This document shows positions 33,186 through 43,200 of a DNA stretch of 64,000 bases, in pieces. The notes below the pieces were generated by a model. It was not told where the DNA came from. It ran no database searches and worked only from the letters and a program-made list of their open reading frames with translations. The stretch is from Bacteroidota bacterium (GTDB taxonomy: Bacteria > Bacteroidota > Bacteroidia > Palsa-965), in contig JADBYT010000018.1 in assembly GCA_020402865.1 (NCBI GenBank), positions 1-64,000 on the forward strand, read 5' to 3'. Each line of letters opens with the position of its first letter. Position 1 is the stretch's first letter. The position numbers and the translations under genes are program-made.

Positions 33186-34133
33186 TTACCTGTAAGAACC
33201 GATATGCATTAACGCATCGCCCTGATTCACTACTGGCTGGTTATTCAGCCCCACCACATACCCGTCGTGCGGTGCGGTTACGGTATGTTCCACTTCGCCG
33301 TAAGGATCGCAGATGATGCCCAGCTTTTCGCTTTTTCGCACAGGGGCACCATAGTCAATTGTGGTATGAAAAAGCCCGGAGCTTTTAGCGCGCACCCAGC
33401 CCGAATGATTGAGCAGCACGGGTGTGCCCTGCGGCACTTCGGTGTCAATCATGCCGTGGTGATGCAGCAGGCGCAGGCAGCCGTGCAGGCCCTGCTCAAT
33501 GCTGAAATAATCCATCCGTCGTGATTCGCCACCTTCATACACCAGTATAGGTTTGTTTTGCCTTGCGGCTTCTTTGCGCAGCGTGTTTTCGCGGAAGGGC
33601 GAATTGATGATGAGCGGTGCAGCAAACATTTTACCCAGCTCAATATTGCGCGGGTCGTTAAACACGCAGCGTATTTGCGGATAGTTGGTGATTTTGGCGC
33701 CGCCGGTGTGAAAGTCCACACCAAAATCAATTTGCGGAATTATGGTTGATGAAAGATCGTGCGCAATGCGGCTGCCCAGCGATCCGTTGCGGCTGCCGGG
33801 AAAGCAGCGGTTCAGGTCGCGTCCGTCGGGCAGATCGCGCGAGCCGGCGAGAAATGAAATGATGTTGATTACCGGAATAGCCACCACGCAGCCGCGTTTG
33901 GGTTTCATCACATCGGGCCGCTGGATAAGGCGGCGCACTACTTCAATGCCGTTTATTTCATCGCCATGCATACCCGCCAGAAAAAGTACGGTAGGGCCGT
34001 CTTCTTTAGCGTTGAAAATAAACACCGGAATTTCAATAAGCGTGTGCGTGGGCAGCTTGTAAATATTCAGCACAACCTGCGCGTGCTGCCCGGCCTGTAT
34101 GGTCTGGCCCTGAATCTGAAACGGTTTTCCCAT
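33186..34133 (-). CDS. succinylglutamate desuccinylase/aspartoacylase-family protein
   Basis: A 315-residue zinc hydrolase of the M14-like AstE/AspA group: zinc ligands His and Glu in LAGMHGDEINGIEVV, third ligand His in GVDFHTGGA, then a C-terminal beta domain (about 230-315). It is the last gene of a three-gene operon: its ATG overlaps the TGA of the rimK-like gene by one base (TGATG). The known members remove acyl groups from amino acids. Next to a glutamate ligase it may trim glutamate tails or act on a small glutamyl product, as proposed for RimA-type partners in other bacteria. The substrate is not shown by sequence. Confidence 0.85.
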   Translation of the reverse strand: MGKPFQIQGQTIQAGQHAQVVLNIYKLPTHTLIEIPVFIFNAKEDGPTVLFLAGMHGDEINGIEVVRRLIQRPDVMKPKRGCVVAIPVINIISFLAGSRDLPDGRDLNRCFPGSRNGSLGSRIAHDLSSTIIPQIDFGVDFHTGGAKITNYPQIRCVFNDPRNIELGKMFAAPLIINSPFRENTLRKEAARQNKPILVYEGGESRRMDYFSIEQGLHGCLRLLHHHGMIDTEVPQGTPVLLNHSGWVRAKSSGLFHTTIDYGAPVRKSEKLGIICDPYGEVEHTVTAPHDGYVVGLNNQPVVNQGDALMHIGSYR

Positions 34134-35023
34134 CAGTGCAAATGACTGTGAAACTCATTCCGCTCCACGTATTCAATAATTTTTCCGGCAATATCCACAC
34201 CTGTGGCACCTTCAATGCCTTCGAGTCCGGGCGATGAGTTTACTTCCATTACCAGCGGGCCACGCTTGCTTTGCAGCATATCCACACCGGCAATGGCCAG
34301 CCCCAGTTTCTTTACCGCTTTCATGGCGGTGGCTTTTTCTTCGGGCGAAAGCTGGATGAGTTGTGCCTTGCCGCCGCGATGCAGGTTGGAGCGGAAATCG
34401 CCCTCGGCACCCTGCCTGCGCATGGCGCCCACAATCTGCCCGTCCACAATAAATGCACGCACATCAGCTCCTTTGGCTTCGGCAATAAATTCCTGCACCA
34501 GAATATTTACCTCCACATCCAGAAACGCTTCAATTACTGATTTGGCCGAGTTGTGCGTTTCGGCCAGAATTACGCCGATGCCCTGCGTACCTTCAAGCAG
34601 CTTAATCACTACCGGCGCACCGCCAACCTGTTTGATCACATCATCAATATCACGTGCGCTGGCGGCAAATGCGGTTTTGGGCATGCCCAGTCCGGCTTTG
34701 GCCAGCAGCTGCAGGCTGCGCAGCTTATCGCGCGAGCGTACCAGCGCCTGCGATTCAACAGTAGAAAATACTTTCATCTGCTCGAACTGCCGCACCACGG
34801 CCGCGCCGTAAAACGTAACGCTGGCGCCAATACGCGGAATAACGGCATCAATGCCTTCGAGCGGATGGCCTTTATAAATAATCTGCGGACGGCTTTGCTC
34901 AATCACCAGCACACATTTCTGGTGATCGACCACCATAATATCGTGGCCGCGCTCTTTGCCGGCTTCCACCAAACGCTGGGTGGAGTAGAGGTTAGGGTTT
35001 CTTGAAAGGATTGCGATGCGCAT
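34133..35023 (-). CDS. rimK: RimK-like ATP-grasp glutamate ligase
   Basis: I start at 35023 ([18 protein letters not shown]), the normal start of the family; an upstream in-frame ATG adds residues that are not conserved. The 296-residue protein has an ATP-grasp fold: [17 protein letters not shown] (nucleotide loop), [28 protein letters not shown], and the metal-binding end [16 protein letters not shown]. RimK adds glutamates to the C-terminus of ribosomal protein S6 and, in some bacteria, makes poly-alpha-glutamate. Its partners here are an aspartyl/zinc protease-like gene upstream and a deacylase downstream, the familiar RimA/RimB context. Confidence 0.88.
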   Translation of the reverse strand: MRIAILSRNPNLYSTQRLVEAGKERGHDIMVVDHQKCVLVIEQSRPQIIYKGHPLEGIDAVIPRIGASVTFYGAAVVRQFEQMKVFSTVESQALVRSRDKLRSLQLLAKAGLGMPKTAFAASARDIDDVIKQVGGAPVVIKLLEGTQGIGVILAETHNSAKSVIEAFLDVEVNILVQEFIAEAKGADVRAFIVDGQIVGAMRRQGAEGDFRSNLHRGGKAQLIQLSPEEKATAMKAVKKLGLAIAGVDMLQSKRGPLVMEVNSSPGLEGIEGATGVDIAGKIIEYVERNEFHSHLH

Positions 35024-35072
35024 AAACGAGGCTGATAATAATGGTGTAAGATAGGAAAGTGTATGAATGAAA

Positions 35073-35543
35073 TCAATGTTCCAGTGCATTTTCGAGCGAT
35101 ACATCCACCACAAACCGCCCATGCAGCAAACGGCGGCCGATGAGCACCGGATAGCGCATGTTACCACGGTCGGTGAGTGATACAATGCTGCGGATTATGC
35201 GGCTGCCCATACGTATGCGGGTACGCACAATGTAGCGGAGCTCTTCTTCACCAAACGAATTGCGTACCTGCTTGCGGTCGAATTGGGTAAAGCGGTGTTC
35301 GCGGTCCTGATATTCGGGATGTGTTTCATCGAGCAAACGGAACACAAGCACACCATTTTCAATACGTACATGGTGACAATGCAACGCAGTGGTGTAGGCG
35401 CCGGTATCAAGCTTGGCGGTGAGGCCAAACAGGCCGAGGTCTGGAAAGTCAACCCGCTCACGCCGACCGGCAGTTTGTTTGGGCCGTTGTTTTTTCTTTT
35501 TACGCGGTTTCCCGGCAAACTGGTCGGGTGTTTTACTCCACAT
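35073..35543 (-). CDS. RimB-like ATP-dependent zinc/aspartyl protease
   Basis: I prefer the start at 35543 ([13 protein letters not shown], 156 residues); the earlier in-frame ATG at 35624 is possible. After a basic leader ([10 protein letters not shown]) comes the retroviral-protease-like core: [18 protein letters not shown] with the catalytic Asp-Thr-Gly, then paired beta strands and [19 protein letters not shown]. This is the family named RimB or 'ATP-dependent zinc protease', which trims C-terminal glutamates added by RimK in Pseudomonas. It precedes rimK by 49 bases on the same strand. The three genes probably form a glutamylation/de-glutamylation operon. Confidence 0.82.
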   Translation of the reverse strand: MWSKTPDQFAGKPRKKKKQRPKQTAGRRERVDFPDLGLFGLTAKLDTGAYTTALHCHHVRIENGVLVFRLLDETHPEYQDREHRFTQFDRKQVRNSFGEEELRYIVRTRIRMGSRIIRSIVSLTDRGNMRYPVLIGRRLLHGRFVVDVSLENALEH

Positions 35544-35712
35544 ATACACACGTGTGAGAAACGAAGATAAGCCGGGCGCGGTAAGCAAACAACATTCGGA
35601 GCGGTTAATTTTTTGACGCAGCACATTTCCGTTTTATGTCTGTAGTTATCCGGTTTATGTGTGAGAAATTCAGTCATGATGTGTATCAGTATCAACTTCG
35701 GTAAATGCCCTC

Positions 35713-35720
35713 TACCTTTG
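35713..35720 (+). promoter_or_regulatory. -7 box TACCTTTG, 6 bases before ATG
   Basis: TACCTTTG matches TAnnTTTG and ends 6 bases before the ATG at 35727. The transcript of the FAD oxidoreductase gene would begin at or next to its start codon, so it is probably leaderless. Confidence 0.5.
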
Positions 35721-35726
35721 CGGGGT

Positions 35727-36782
35727 ATGCAAAGAGCCGATTACTTAATTGTGGGTCAAAGCCTTTCGGGCAGCATTCTTGCGCTTACGCTGCTTGAAGC
35801 AGGCAAAACCGTGCATGTAATTGATATGCCCGGGCTTTCGATGAGCTCGCGTGTGGCTGCGGGTGTTTACAATCCGTTCAATTTCCGGCGCATGGTCAAT
35901 ACGTGGGAAGCCGAAACGGTGGCACCTTTTGCCACGGCTTTTTACACGCAGGCTGAAAAGCTTTTGGGTGCGGCATTTCACCAGCGCCGCCCGGTATGGA
36001 AAATACTGGCCGATGCAGGCGAGCGTGTACTCTGGGAAAAAGCCTGTGCCGAACGCCCGGGACTTTTTGCCCGCGCCGGAATTCTCGAAAATCAGCTGCC
36101 CGGTATGTTGCATGCACCGCATGGCATTGGTGAGGTAAGCGGTTCGGGAAGTATAAACACCGTTGCCTTTATTGAGGCGGTAAGGCAACTGCTGCGTGAA
36201 AAAAATGCGCTTACCGAAGCGGTATTCGATGAAAGCCGGCTTGTGCTGCACGGCGGCGGTGTGGAGTATAACGGGCAAATTGCCGCGCGGGTGTGTGTAA
36301 ACTGTCAGGGCCACCTGGCGGCGCAAACCACGTTGTTTGCTTTCCTGCCGCTGCGGCCCATGAAAGGCGAAGTGCTGCACCTGCACATTCCGGGCCTGGC
36401 AACAGATGCCGTGCTTAACCGCGGCGCTTATCTGCTGCCGCTGGGCGGCGATACATTTGTGTGCGGCGCCACCTACGAAGCCGGCCAAACTACCGAAACC
36501 ACCAGCGAGACAGCCCGCACCGAACTGCTGGGCAAGCTGAGCAAATTTGTGACCGCACCGATTACCGTGCAGGCGCAGTATGCCGGTGTGCGTCCGGCTG
36601 TAAAAGACCGCCGCCCGTTGCTGGGCCGTCATCCGCAGCATCCGCAGCTGGCCGTGTTCAACGGCATGGGCAGCAAAGCAGTAATGCTGGCGCCGTGGCT
36701 GGCAAAGCAGCTCATTACACACCTCGAAACGGATGTTTCTTTACCGGCCGAGGTAAATCTGAATCGCTTTACCCGCAGCTGA
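35727..36782 (+). CDS. FAD-dependent oxidoreductase (DAO family)
   Basis: Start chosen at 35727 (MQRADYLIVGQSLSGSILAL), where the Rossmann beta-alpha-beta dinucleotide motif begins. The upstream in-frame ATG lies in non-coding DNA and before the promoter box. The 351-residue protein has the D-amino-acid oxidase/GlpO layout: FAD-binding N-terminus, VAAGVYNPFNFRR, a central substrate domain, and a C-terminal FAD-contact region with AGVRPAVKDRRPLLG and FNGMGSKAVMLAPWLA. The dinucleotide motif is GxSxxGS rather than GxGxxG, as in several Bacteroidota homologues. The substrate is unknown; MnmC-like amine oxidation is one possibility. Confidence 0.8.
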   Translation: MQRADYLIVGQSLSGSILALTLLEAGKTVHVIDMPGLSMSSRVAAGVYNPFNFRRMVNTWEAETVAPFATAFYTQAEKLLGAAFHQRRPVWKILADAGERVLWEKACAERPGLFARAGILENQLPGMLHAPHGIGEVSGSGSINTVAFIEAVRQLLREKNALTEAVFDESRLVLHGGGVEYNGQIAARVCVNCQGHLAAQTTLFAFLPLRPMKGEVLHLHIPGLATDAVLNRGAYLLPLGGDTFVCGATYEAGQTTETTSETARTELLGKLSKFVTAPITVQAQYAGVRPAVKDRRPLLGRHPQHPQLAVFNGMGSKAVMLAPWLAKQLITHLETDVSLPAEVNLNRFTRS

Positions 36783-36867
36783 TGTTTTTTCACGCAATTA
36801 GCTGTGGAAATTGCCCTAACATTGCATCATCTGTTCAAATCATTCTTCCGATTAGTCGGTAAAACCT

Positions 36868-39800
36868 ATGGATACATTATCGAACGTGCCGGATTCCGGT
36901 ATTCCTGTTTCTCCTGCTTTGCGATCGGCCCGCGTGGTGCGCTGGCTGGTGGCTTTTATTGTATTGGTAGCCGGGGCAGCCTGGTTTTTCATTTCAAACA
37001 CTGCTAATGCCGAACCTATGCTGAATTTCAAGCCCGGCAAAAATTATGAATCCGACTGGGCCCGGGTTGATTCGCTTACCGAACAGGGGCTTTACAAATC
37101 GGCGCTGGAACTGAGCAATGCTATTTTCGATAAAGCCCAAAAGGAAGACAATTCAGCGCAGCAGGTAAAGGCGCTCATGTATCGTTTCAGGCTTTCGCAA
37201 AACTTCGAAGAATACAGCGAGCAGAAAGCCATCAACGACCTGCGTGCCGAAATTGCCGTGGCAAAGTTTCCGGTTAAGCCTGTGCTGCACAGCGTGCTGG
37301 CTAATTTATACTGGCAATACTACGAACAACACCGCTGGGAATTTTCACAACGCTCAACCCTTGCGGGCAACAAGGATGACGATATTGCTACCTGGGATTT
37401 GAAAACCTTAGTGCAGCATACCATAAAAGAATACGAAGCCTCGCTGCAAAATGCCGACAGCCTGCAGCGCACCACGCGCGAAGTGTTTTTGCCGGTGCTT
37501 GAGCAAGGCGATAAAATTTCGGCCTCGCTGCGCCCTACGTTGTATGATTTTCTCGTGCACCGCGCCATCGACTTTTACAGCAACGAAGAAGCCGGTGTAA
37601 CCCGCCCGGCCGAACGCTTTCTGCTCGATCAGGACTCCTACTTCGGCCGCGCCGGGGAGTTTGTGAAACTCACCCCGGCCAACCCTGATTCGCTGGCCAT
37701 GAAGTATTACGCTTTCCGCCATTATCAGCAGCTGCTTAGTTTTCGCCTTGCTGATAAAAACAATGTGGATGCGTATGTGGACGCCGACCTGAAACGCATC
37801 AACTTTGTACACGCCAACAGCATAAGCGATTTGCGCGATGAAACGTACCGCACGGCGCTTTCACAACTGGCGGCGTCTTATCCTTCATCGCCCGTTTCAA
37901 CCGATGTGCTTTTTGCGCTTGCGCAGCATTATCAGTCGAAAGCCGAAGCTTCTGAAGATCCGGCCGCTCCCGAACGCAGCTACATGAAGAAAGCGGTAGA
38001 AATTTGCCGCGAAGCCATTCAGCGTGCCCCCGGTTCGGAAGGCGCAAAAAACTGCGCAGCACTTGAAGAACAGATCAAACACAAATCATTCACCTTCACC
38101 GGCGAAATGACTGTGCTGCCCGATCAGGTTTCACGCATCCGTATGGAGTGGCGCAATGCCGATAAACTTTACTTCCGCGTGGTGCCCGATAAAGTGGATA
38201 TAAACAATCCCGAGCGGTTTGATAACGAGCGCGACCGTATTGCCGATTATGTGAAACGTAAGCCGGTGGCAATCTGGGAAATGGGAATGCCCAACGACGG
38301 CGACTATCTCACACACAGTGCCGATATTAAAGTACCCGCACTGCCCGCCGGCGATTATATCCTACTCGCGTCAATCAAATCGTCGTTTGAAATAGACACC
38401 AACCTCATTGCCGAGAAAAACCTGAACGTATCGGAAATCAGCAATGTAAGCCGTCGCCTCGAAAACGGCTACGAAGAAGTGCTGGTGCTTAACCGCCGCA
38501 CCGGCGCGCCCATGGCGGGTGTTACCGCGCACATCTGGCAGCAGGAATACAGCTACATCTCCCGCCGGTATGTGTATAAAAAAGTAGAAACCCTAAAAAG
38601 CACAGATGCCGGGTTTGTGGTTATTGCACCCCGCTCCGACAACGGTTCGTCACATGTAGTGGAATTAATTAGCGGTAAAAACCGCACGCTTTCCGAAAAC
38701 TTTTACCTCTATAAAAGCTATCGTGCACCTAAGCGCATGACTCCGCAAACGGTGTTCTTTACGGATCGCTCCATTTATCGTCCCGGTCAAACGGTTTACT
38801 TTAAAGCCATCTATCTCGAATCTGACGGTGAAACCAGCAACCTGCTTACCAACCGTGATATCACGGTTTCGCTTATGGATGCCAATTATCAGAATGCCGG
38901 CAGCCTGCAGCTGGTAACCAACAAATTTGGCTCGGTAAGCGGTTCGTTTGTGCTGCCCATGTCGGGCGTTACCGGGCAATACAGAATTCAGGCCGATTAT
39001 GGTGCGCAGTATTTCTCAGTGGAAGAATACAAACGCCCCAAGTTTGAAGTAACCTCGCTGCCCGTGAAAGGCAGTTACCGCCTCAACGATAAAGTGGAAA
39101 TTACCGGCAAGGCAAAAACCTATTCGGGTGCCGTGGTGGATAATGCCGAAGTGCAGTACCGCATTGTGCGCAACGTGAGTTTCCCGTGGTGGTGGTATGC
39201 GTGGTATGGCTGGGGGCGTGGTTATAACCGTGGCAACGAAGCCGAAATTGCTTCGGGCAAAGTGATGACGAACGATACAGGTGGTTTTGTAATTCCATTT
39301 ACCGCACTGCCCGACCGCACCATTGCACGCAAAAGCAGTCCGACATTTAATTACACCATATATATTGATGTAACTGACCAGAGCGGCGAAACTCAAAGCA
39401 CTACTGCCTATGTAAATGTGGGCTACAAGGCGCTTAATGTAAATATAGGGGTGGGCGAACAATACAGCATGCAGGATACTTCGGGCATTTCGGTGTCGGT
39501 AGCTAACCTCATGGGGACGCCTGAAAAGGCCGATGTGAAAGTAAGCGTTACACAACTCGAAGCGCCAAAACGCCAATACCGCAGCCGTTTGGAACAACCT
39601 TGCGACAAACAGCTTTACACCGAAGCCGAGTGGTTTGCCATGTTCCCCAACGATCCGTATAAAGACGAGCATCTGATCCGTAACTGGAAACAGGGCGCAG
39701 TACTCTTTACCAAAACAATTAATTCGGATAAAGAGAAACGGGTGAAGCTGGCCGGTAAAGAAAAGTGGAAGCCCGGTGCATATAAAATAGAAGCAGTTAC

Positions 39801-42800
39801 TACCGACAAGTATGGCGAAGAAGTAAAGGAAACCCGCTACTTCACACTTTTCAGCGAAACGGGTAAAGATGCACCCGAATCGGAAAAACCGTTCTGGTTT
39901 GAAGCATTGAAAACCGATTGCAAGCCTGGCGACAAAGCGGCGTTTCTGCTTGGCACTACTGCAAAAGATATGCAGGTGCTTTACGAAATTGAGCACAAAA
40001 ACCAAACGGTAAGCCGGCAGTGGCTCAAAATGAATAACGAGCAGCGTCGCATTGAAATTCCGGTAGAAGAAAAACACCGCGGCAACTTTGCCGTGCATGT
40101 ACTGATGATGGTAAACGGCCGTGTATATCACCACGACCAGACAATTTATGTAGGTTGGGAAAGCAAGGCGCTTGATATTCAGCTGGCCACATTCCGCGAT
40201 AAAATGAAACCCGGTGCACCCGAAGAATGGAAGCTCACCGTGAAAGGCCTGAATGGCGAAAAGATGCTTGCCGAAATGGTGGCCTCCATGTACGATGCAT
40301 CGCTTGATGCGTTTCGCGGCCACGGCTGGGGCTTCAATATCTGGCGCAGTTCATACAGCACACATTACTGGAATACGAGCCACGCAGCTACTATTCAAAA
40401 CGCTACAGGCTGGGTGGGGAATAATTTTTATCTGAACTCCGGATATTATTTCCGTGAGTATGATGTGCTCAATACGTTCGGGTTTTATATGGGGAATAAT
40501 TACGGGTATGGGTATTTCCGGGAAGGATTGGGAGCAGGTTCGTACGATATTGTGGTAGAAGATTCAAATGGGAATTCATTGGAAGAGCAGGAAAGTCTGC
40601 CGCCACAAAAAAGCCTGTCGGCAAAACCCGGTGCTCCCAAGCCCAAGCTGGCCGCTACCCGGAGTGAGAGTGCGGTTGCGGCAAACAGTTCGATCGGTGT
40701 TGATGATGGTGATTTTAAGCAAGACAAGAAAGAAGACTATCGCGGTGCATCGGGCGAAGCGACCGCAGGGTTGCAGCAGATAAAAGCGCGCACCAATTTG
40801 GGCGAAACCGCATTCTTCTTCCCGCAGCTTGAAACCGATGCAGAAGGCAATGTGGTGCTCAAATTTACCGCGCCCGAAGCCTTGACACGCTGGCGTTTCA
40901 TGGCGTTTGCGCACACGCAGGATTTGCATTACGCACAAATCTCGCGCGAGGTAGTGACGCAGAAAGAACTGATGGTAATGCCCAACGTACCGCGTTTCCT
41001 GCGCGAGAATGACAAGATTACCATTACCACAAAAATTGCCAACCTTGCTGATAAAGACCTCAGCGGCACCGCACAGCTCATGTTGTTTGATGCACTGAGC
41101 ATGAAACCGGTAGATGTGCAGATGGGCAACAATGCGGCAGTGGTGAATTTCAGTGTGAAGAAAGGCCAAAGCACGTCGGCCAGCTGGAACCTCAGCATTC
41201 CCGAAGGCTTGGGCGCCGTGCAATACCGCATTGTGGCGGCAGCCGGCAATTTCAGCGACGGGGAAGAAGCCTCGCTGCCGGTGCTTACCAACCGCATGCT
41301 GGTCACCGAAACATTGCCCCTGCCCATAAACGGCGGGCAAAGCAAAGAGTTCCGTTTCGAAAAACTGCTTGCTTCGGGCAAAGGCTCTTCAACCTTGCGC
41401 AGCCACCGCCTCACGCTTGAGTTTACGTCAAACCCGGCCTGGTACGGCATTCAGGCGCTGCCTTATCTTATTGAATATCCTTATGAGTGCGCCGAGCAAA
41501 CCTTCAGCCGCTTCTACGCCAACAGCATTGCCACGCATGTGGCTAACTCATCGCCCAAAATACGCGCGGTGTTTGATGCGTGGAAGAATCAAAGCCCTGA
41601 TGCATTTCTGAGTAACCTTGAAAAGAATCAGGAGTTAAAAGCGCTGGTGCTTGAAGAAACGCCGTGGGTGCTGCAGGCCAAAGACGAATCGGAACGCAAA
41701 CGCCGCGTGGGTATGCTGTTTGAAGTAAACCGCATGGCCGCCGAGCAGCAGCGCGCATTGCGCCAGCTCAGCAAAATGCAGGTAAGCAACGGTGGCTGGC
41801 CGTGGTTTGAAGGTATGCCCGACGACCGCTACATTACCCAGCACATCATTACCGGCATGGGTCATCTCGATCACCTGAAAGTACAATCCGTGCGCAACGA
41901 ACGCTTTGCCTGGAACATGACCACCGACGGCATACGCTACCTCGATGCCCGCATTGCGGAAGACCTGCGCGATATCCGCAAATACGACAAGGATTATCTC
42001 AAGAATAATCACCTCGGCTATTTGCAGGTGCAGTACCTCTACGCCCGCAGCTACTTTAAGGATGTGGAGATGGACAACAAAACCAAAGAGGCGTTTGATT
42101 ACTTCTTTGGTCAGGCGCAGAAATACTGGCTCCAGCAGCCGCGCTACATGCAGGGCATGCTGGCCTTGTGTCTGCATCGCTACGACGATAAGAAAACTTC
42201 GGCTGCCATTATGAAATCGCTCAAGGAAACCGCGCTCACCAGCGAAGAAATGGGCATGTACTGGAAAGACAATACCGGCGCAGGCTGGTACTGGTATCAG
42301 GCACCCATTGAAGCGCATGCAGTAATGATTGAAGCGTTTGACGAAGTGAGCAACGACCAGAAATCGGTTGATGCGCTGCGTGTGTGGCTGCTCAAGAACA
42401 AGCAAACCAACGACTGGCGCACCACCAAAGCCACGTCTGAAGCCTGTTACGCCCTGTTGCTGCGCGGTACCGATTTGCTCGCCACCGAATCAGACGTGAG
42501 CATTGTAATCGGCAACATGCCGGTGGATCCGAAAAAGCTGGATACACCTGTGGAGGCCGGCACCGGCTATTTCAAAACAAGCTGGAGCGGCACAGAAATC
42601 AAGCCCGAAATGGGCAATATCAAAGTAAGCAAAGCCGGCCCGGGCGTTTCGTGGGGAGCTGTGTACTGGCAGTATTTTGAGCAGCTCGACAAGATTACGC
42701 CAGCACAAACGCCGTTGCAACTGAAAAAGCAATTGTACCGTGTGCGCAACACACCGTCGGGCCCGGTGCTTGATGCCATTACCGAAAGCACCGTACTCAA

Positions 42801-43134
42801 ACCCGGCGATAAAATCCGCGTGCGCATCGAACTCCGCAACGACCGCGATATGGAATATGTACACCTGAAAGACATGCGCGCCTCGGGCTTTGAGCCGGTA
42901 AACGTGCTTTCGCAGTACAAGTATCAGGATGGTTTCGGCTACTACGAAAGCACGCGCGATGCGGCTACCAACTTCTTCATAAGCTGGCTGCCCAAAGGTG
43001 TACACGTGTTTGAATATCCGCTTGTAGTGGCTCACGCCGGCGATTTCTCAAACGGCATCACGTCTGCGCAGTGCATGTATGCCCCCGAGTTTGCCGCACA
43101 CAGTGCAGGCATACGGGTGAGTGTGCAACGCTAA
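36868..43134 (+). CDS. alpha-2-macroglobulin family protein (MG2), no thioester
   Basis: A 2088-residue protein with one N-terminal membrane helix (about 26-43), so the bulk is periplasmic. A helical TPR-like region (about 60-400) is followed by macroglobulin-type beta domains, including the MG2 signature around 630-690 (TDRSIYRPGQTVYFKA). The alpha-2-macroglobulin bait/core domain and helical toroid (about 1400-1900) come next, then a receptor-binding-like end. The motif YECAEQTFSRFY at about 1537-1548 is where true macroglobulins have the thioester CGEQ; here it is CAEQT, so no thioester forms. Such proteins are thought to trap foreign proteases in the periplasm. No penicillin-binding partner (pbpC) is adjacent. 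A low-complexity linker lies at about 1230-1290. Confidence 0.88.
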   Translation: MDTLSNVPDSGIPVSPALRSARVVRWLVAFIVLVAGAAWFFISNTANAEPMLNFKPGKNYESDWARVDSLTEQGLYKSALELSNAIFDKAQKEDNSAQQVKALMYRFRLSQNFEEYSEQKAINDLRAEIAVAKFPVKPVLHSVLANLYWQYYEQHRWEFSQRSTLAGNKDDDIATWDLKTLVQHTIKEYEASLQNADSLQRTTREVFLPVLEQGDKISASLRPTLYDFLVHRAIDFYSNEEAGVTRPAERFLLDQDSYFGRAGEFVKLTPANPDSLAMKYYAFRHYQQLLSFRLADKNNVDAYVDADLKRINFVHANSISDLRDETYRTALSQLAASYPSSPVSTDVLFALAQHYQSKAEASEDPAAPERSYMKKAVEICREAIQRAPGSEGAKNCAALEEQIKHKSFTFTGEMTVLPDQVSRIRMEWRNADKLYFRVVPDKVDINNPERFDNERDRIADYVKRKPVAIWEMGMPNDGDYLTHSADIKVPALPAGDYILLASIKSSFEIDTNLIAEKNLNVSEISNVSRRLENGYEEVLVLNRRTGAPMAGVTAHIWQQEYSYISRRYVYKKVETLKSTDAGFVVIAPRSDNGSSHVVELISGKNRTLSENFYLYKSYRAPKRMTPQTVFFTDRSIYRPGQTVYFKAIYLESDGETSNLLTNRDITVSLMDANYQNAGSLQLVTNKFGSVSGSFVLPMSGVTGQYRIQADYGAQYFSVEEYKRPKFEVTSLPVKGSYRLNDKVEITGKAKTYSGAVVDNAEVQYRIVRNVSFPWWWYAWYGWGRGYNRGNEAEIASGKVMTNDTGGFVIPFTALPDRTIARKSSPTFNYTIYIDVTDQSGETQSTTAYVNVGYKALNVNIGVGEQYSMQDTSGISVSVANLMGTPEKADVKVSVTQLEAPKRQYRSRLEQPCDKQLYTEAEWFAMFPNDPYKDEHLIRNWKQGAVLFTKTINSDKEKRVKLAGKEKWKPGAYKIEAVTTDKYGEEVKETRYFTLFSETGKDAPESEKPFWFEALKTDCKPGDKAAFLLGTTAKDMQVLYEIEHKNQTVSRQWLKMNNEQRRIEIPVEEKHRGNFAVHVLMMVNGRVYHHDQTIYVGWESKALDIQLATFRDKMKPGAPEEWKLTVKGLNGEKMLAEMVASMYDASLDAFRGHGWGFNIWRSSYSTHYWNTSHAATIQNATGWVGNNFYLNSGYYFREYDVLNTFGFYMGNNYGYGYFREGLGAGSYDIVVEDSNGNSLEEQESLPPQKSLSAKPGAPKPKLAATRSESAVAANSSIGVDDGDFKQDKKEDYRGASGEATAGLQQIKARTNLGETAFFFPQLETDAEGNVVLKFTAPEALTRWRFMAFAHTQDLHYAQISREVVTQKELMVMPNVPRFLRENDKITITTKIANLADKDLSGTAQLMLFDALSMKPVDVQMGNNAAVVNFSVKKGQSTSASWNLSIPEGLGAVQYRIVAAAGNFSDGEEASLPVLTNRMLVTETLPLPINGGQSKEFRFEKLLASGKGSSTLRSHRLTLEFTSNPAWYGIQALPYLIEYPYECAEQTFSRFYANSIATHVANSSPKIRAVFDAWKNQSPDAFLSNLEKNQELKALVLEETPWVLQAKDESERKRRVGMLFEVNRMAAEQQRALRQLSKMQVSNGGWPWFEGMPDDRYITQHIITGMGHLDHLKVQSVRNERFAWNMTTDGIRYLDARIAEDLRDIRKYDKDYLKNNHLGYLQVQYLYARSYFKDVEMDNKTKEAFDYFFGQAQKYWLQQPRYMQGMLALCLHRYDDKKTSAAIMKSLKETALTSEEMGMYWKDNTGAGWYWYQAPIEAHAVMIEAFDEVSNDQKSVDALRVWLLKNKQTNDWRTTKATSEACYALLLRGTDLLATESDVSIVIGNMPVDPKKLDTPVEAGTGYFKTSWSGTEIKPEMGNIKVSKAGPGVSWGAVYWQYFEQLDKITPAQTPLQLKKQLYRVRNTPSGPVLDAITESTVLKPGDKIRVRIELRNDRDMEYVHLKDMRASGFEPVNVLSQYKYQDGFGYYESTRDAATNFFISWLPKGVHVFEYPLVVAHAGDFSNGITSAQCMYAPEFAAHSAGIRVSVQR

Positions 43135-43148
43135 CGCTTAAAATGAAG

Positions 43149-43190
43149 GAGCCGCTGTTTCAAGGCAATTGAAACAGCGGCTCTTGCTTT
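43149..43190. terminator. terminator between A2M gene and membrane protein gene
   Basis: A near-perfect 13-bp stem (GAGCCGCTGTTTC with its complement, short loop) followed by TTGCTTT serves the convergent genes. Confidence 0.8.
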
Positions 43191-43200
43191 ATTCCCGCGT

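Noticed and set aside
39016-40323. 435-residue open frame antisense to the alpha-2-macroglobulin gene
   Set aside because: Lies wholly within the macroglobulin gene on the other strand and has no recognisable domain.
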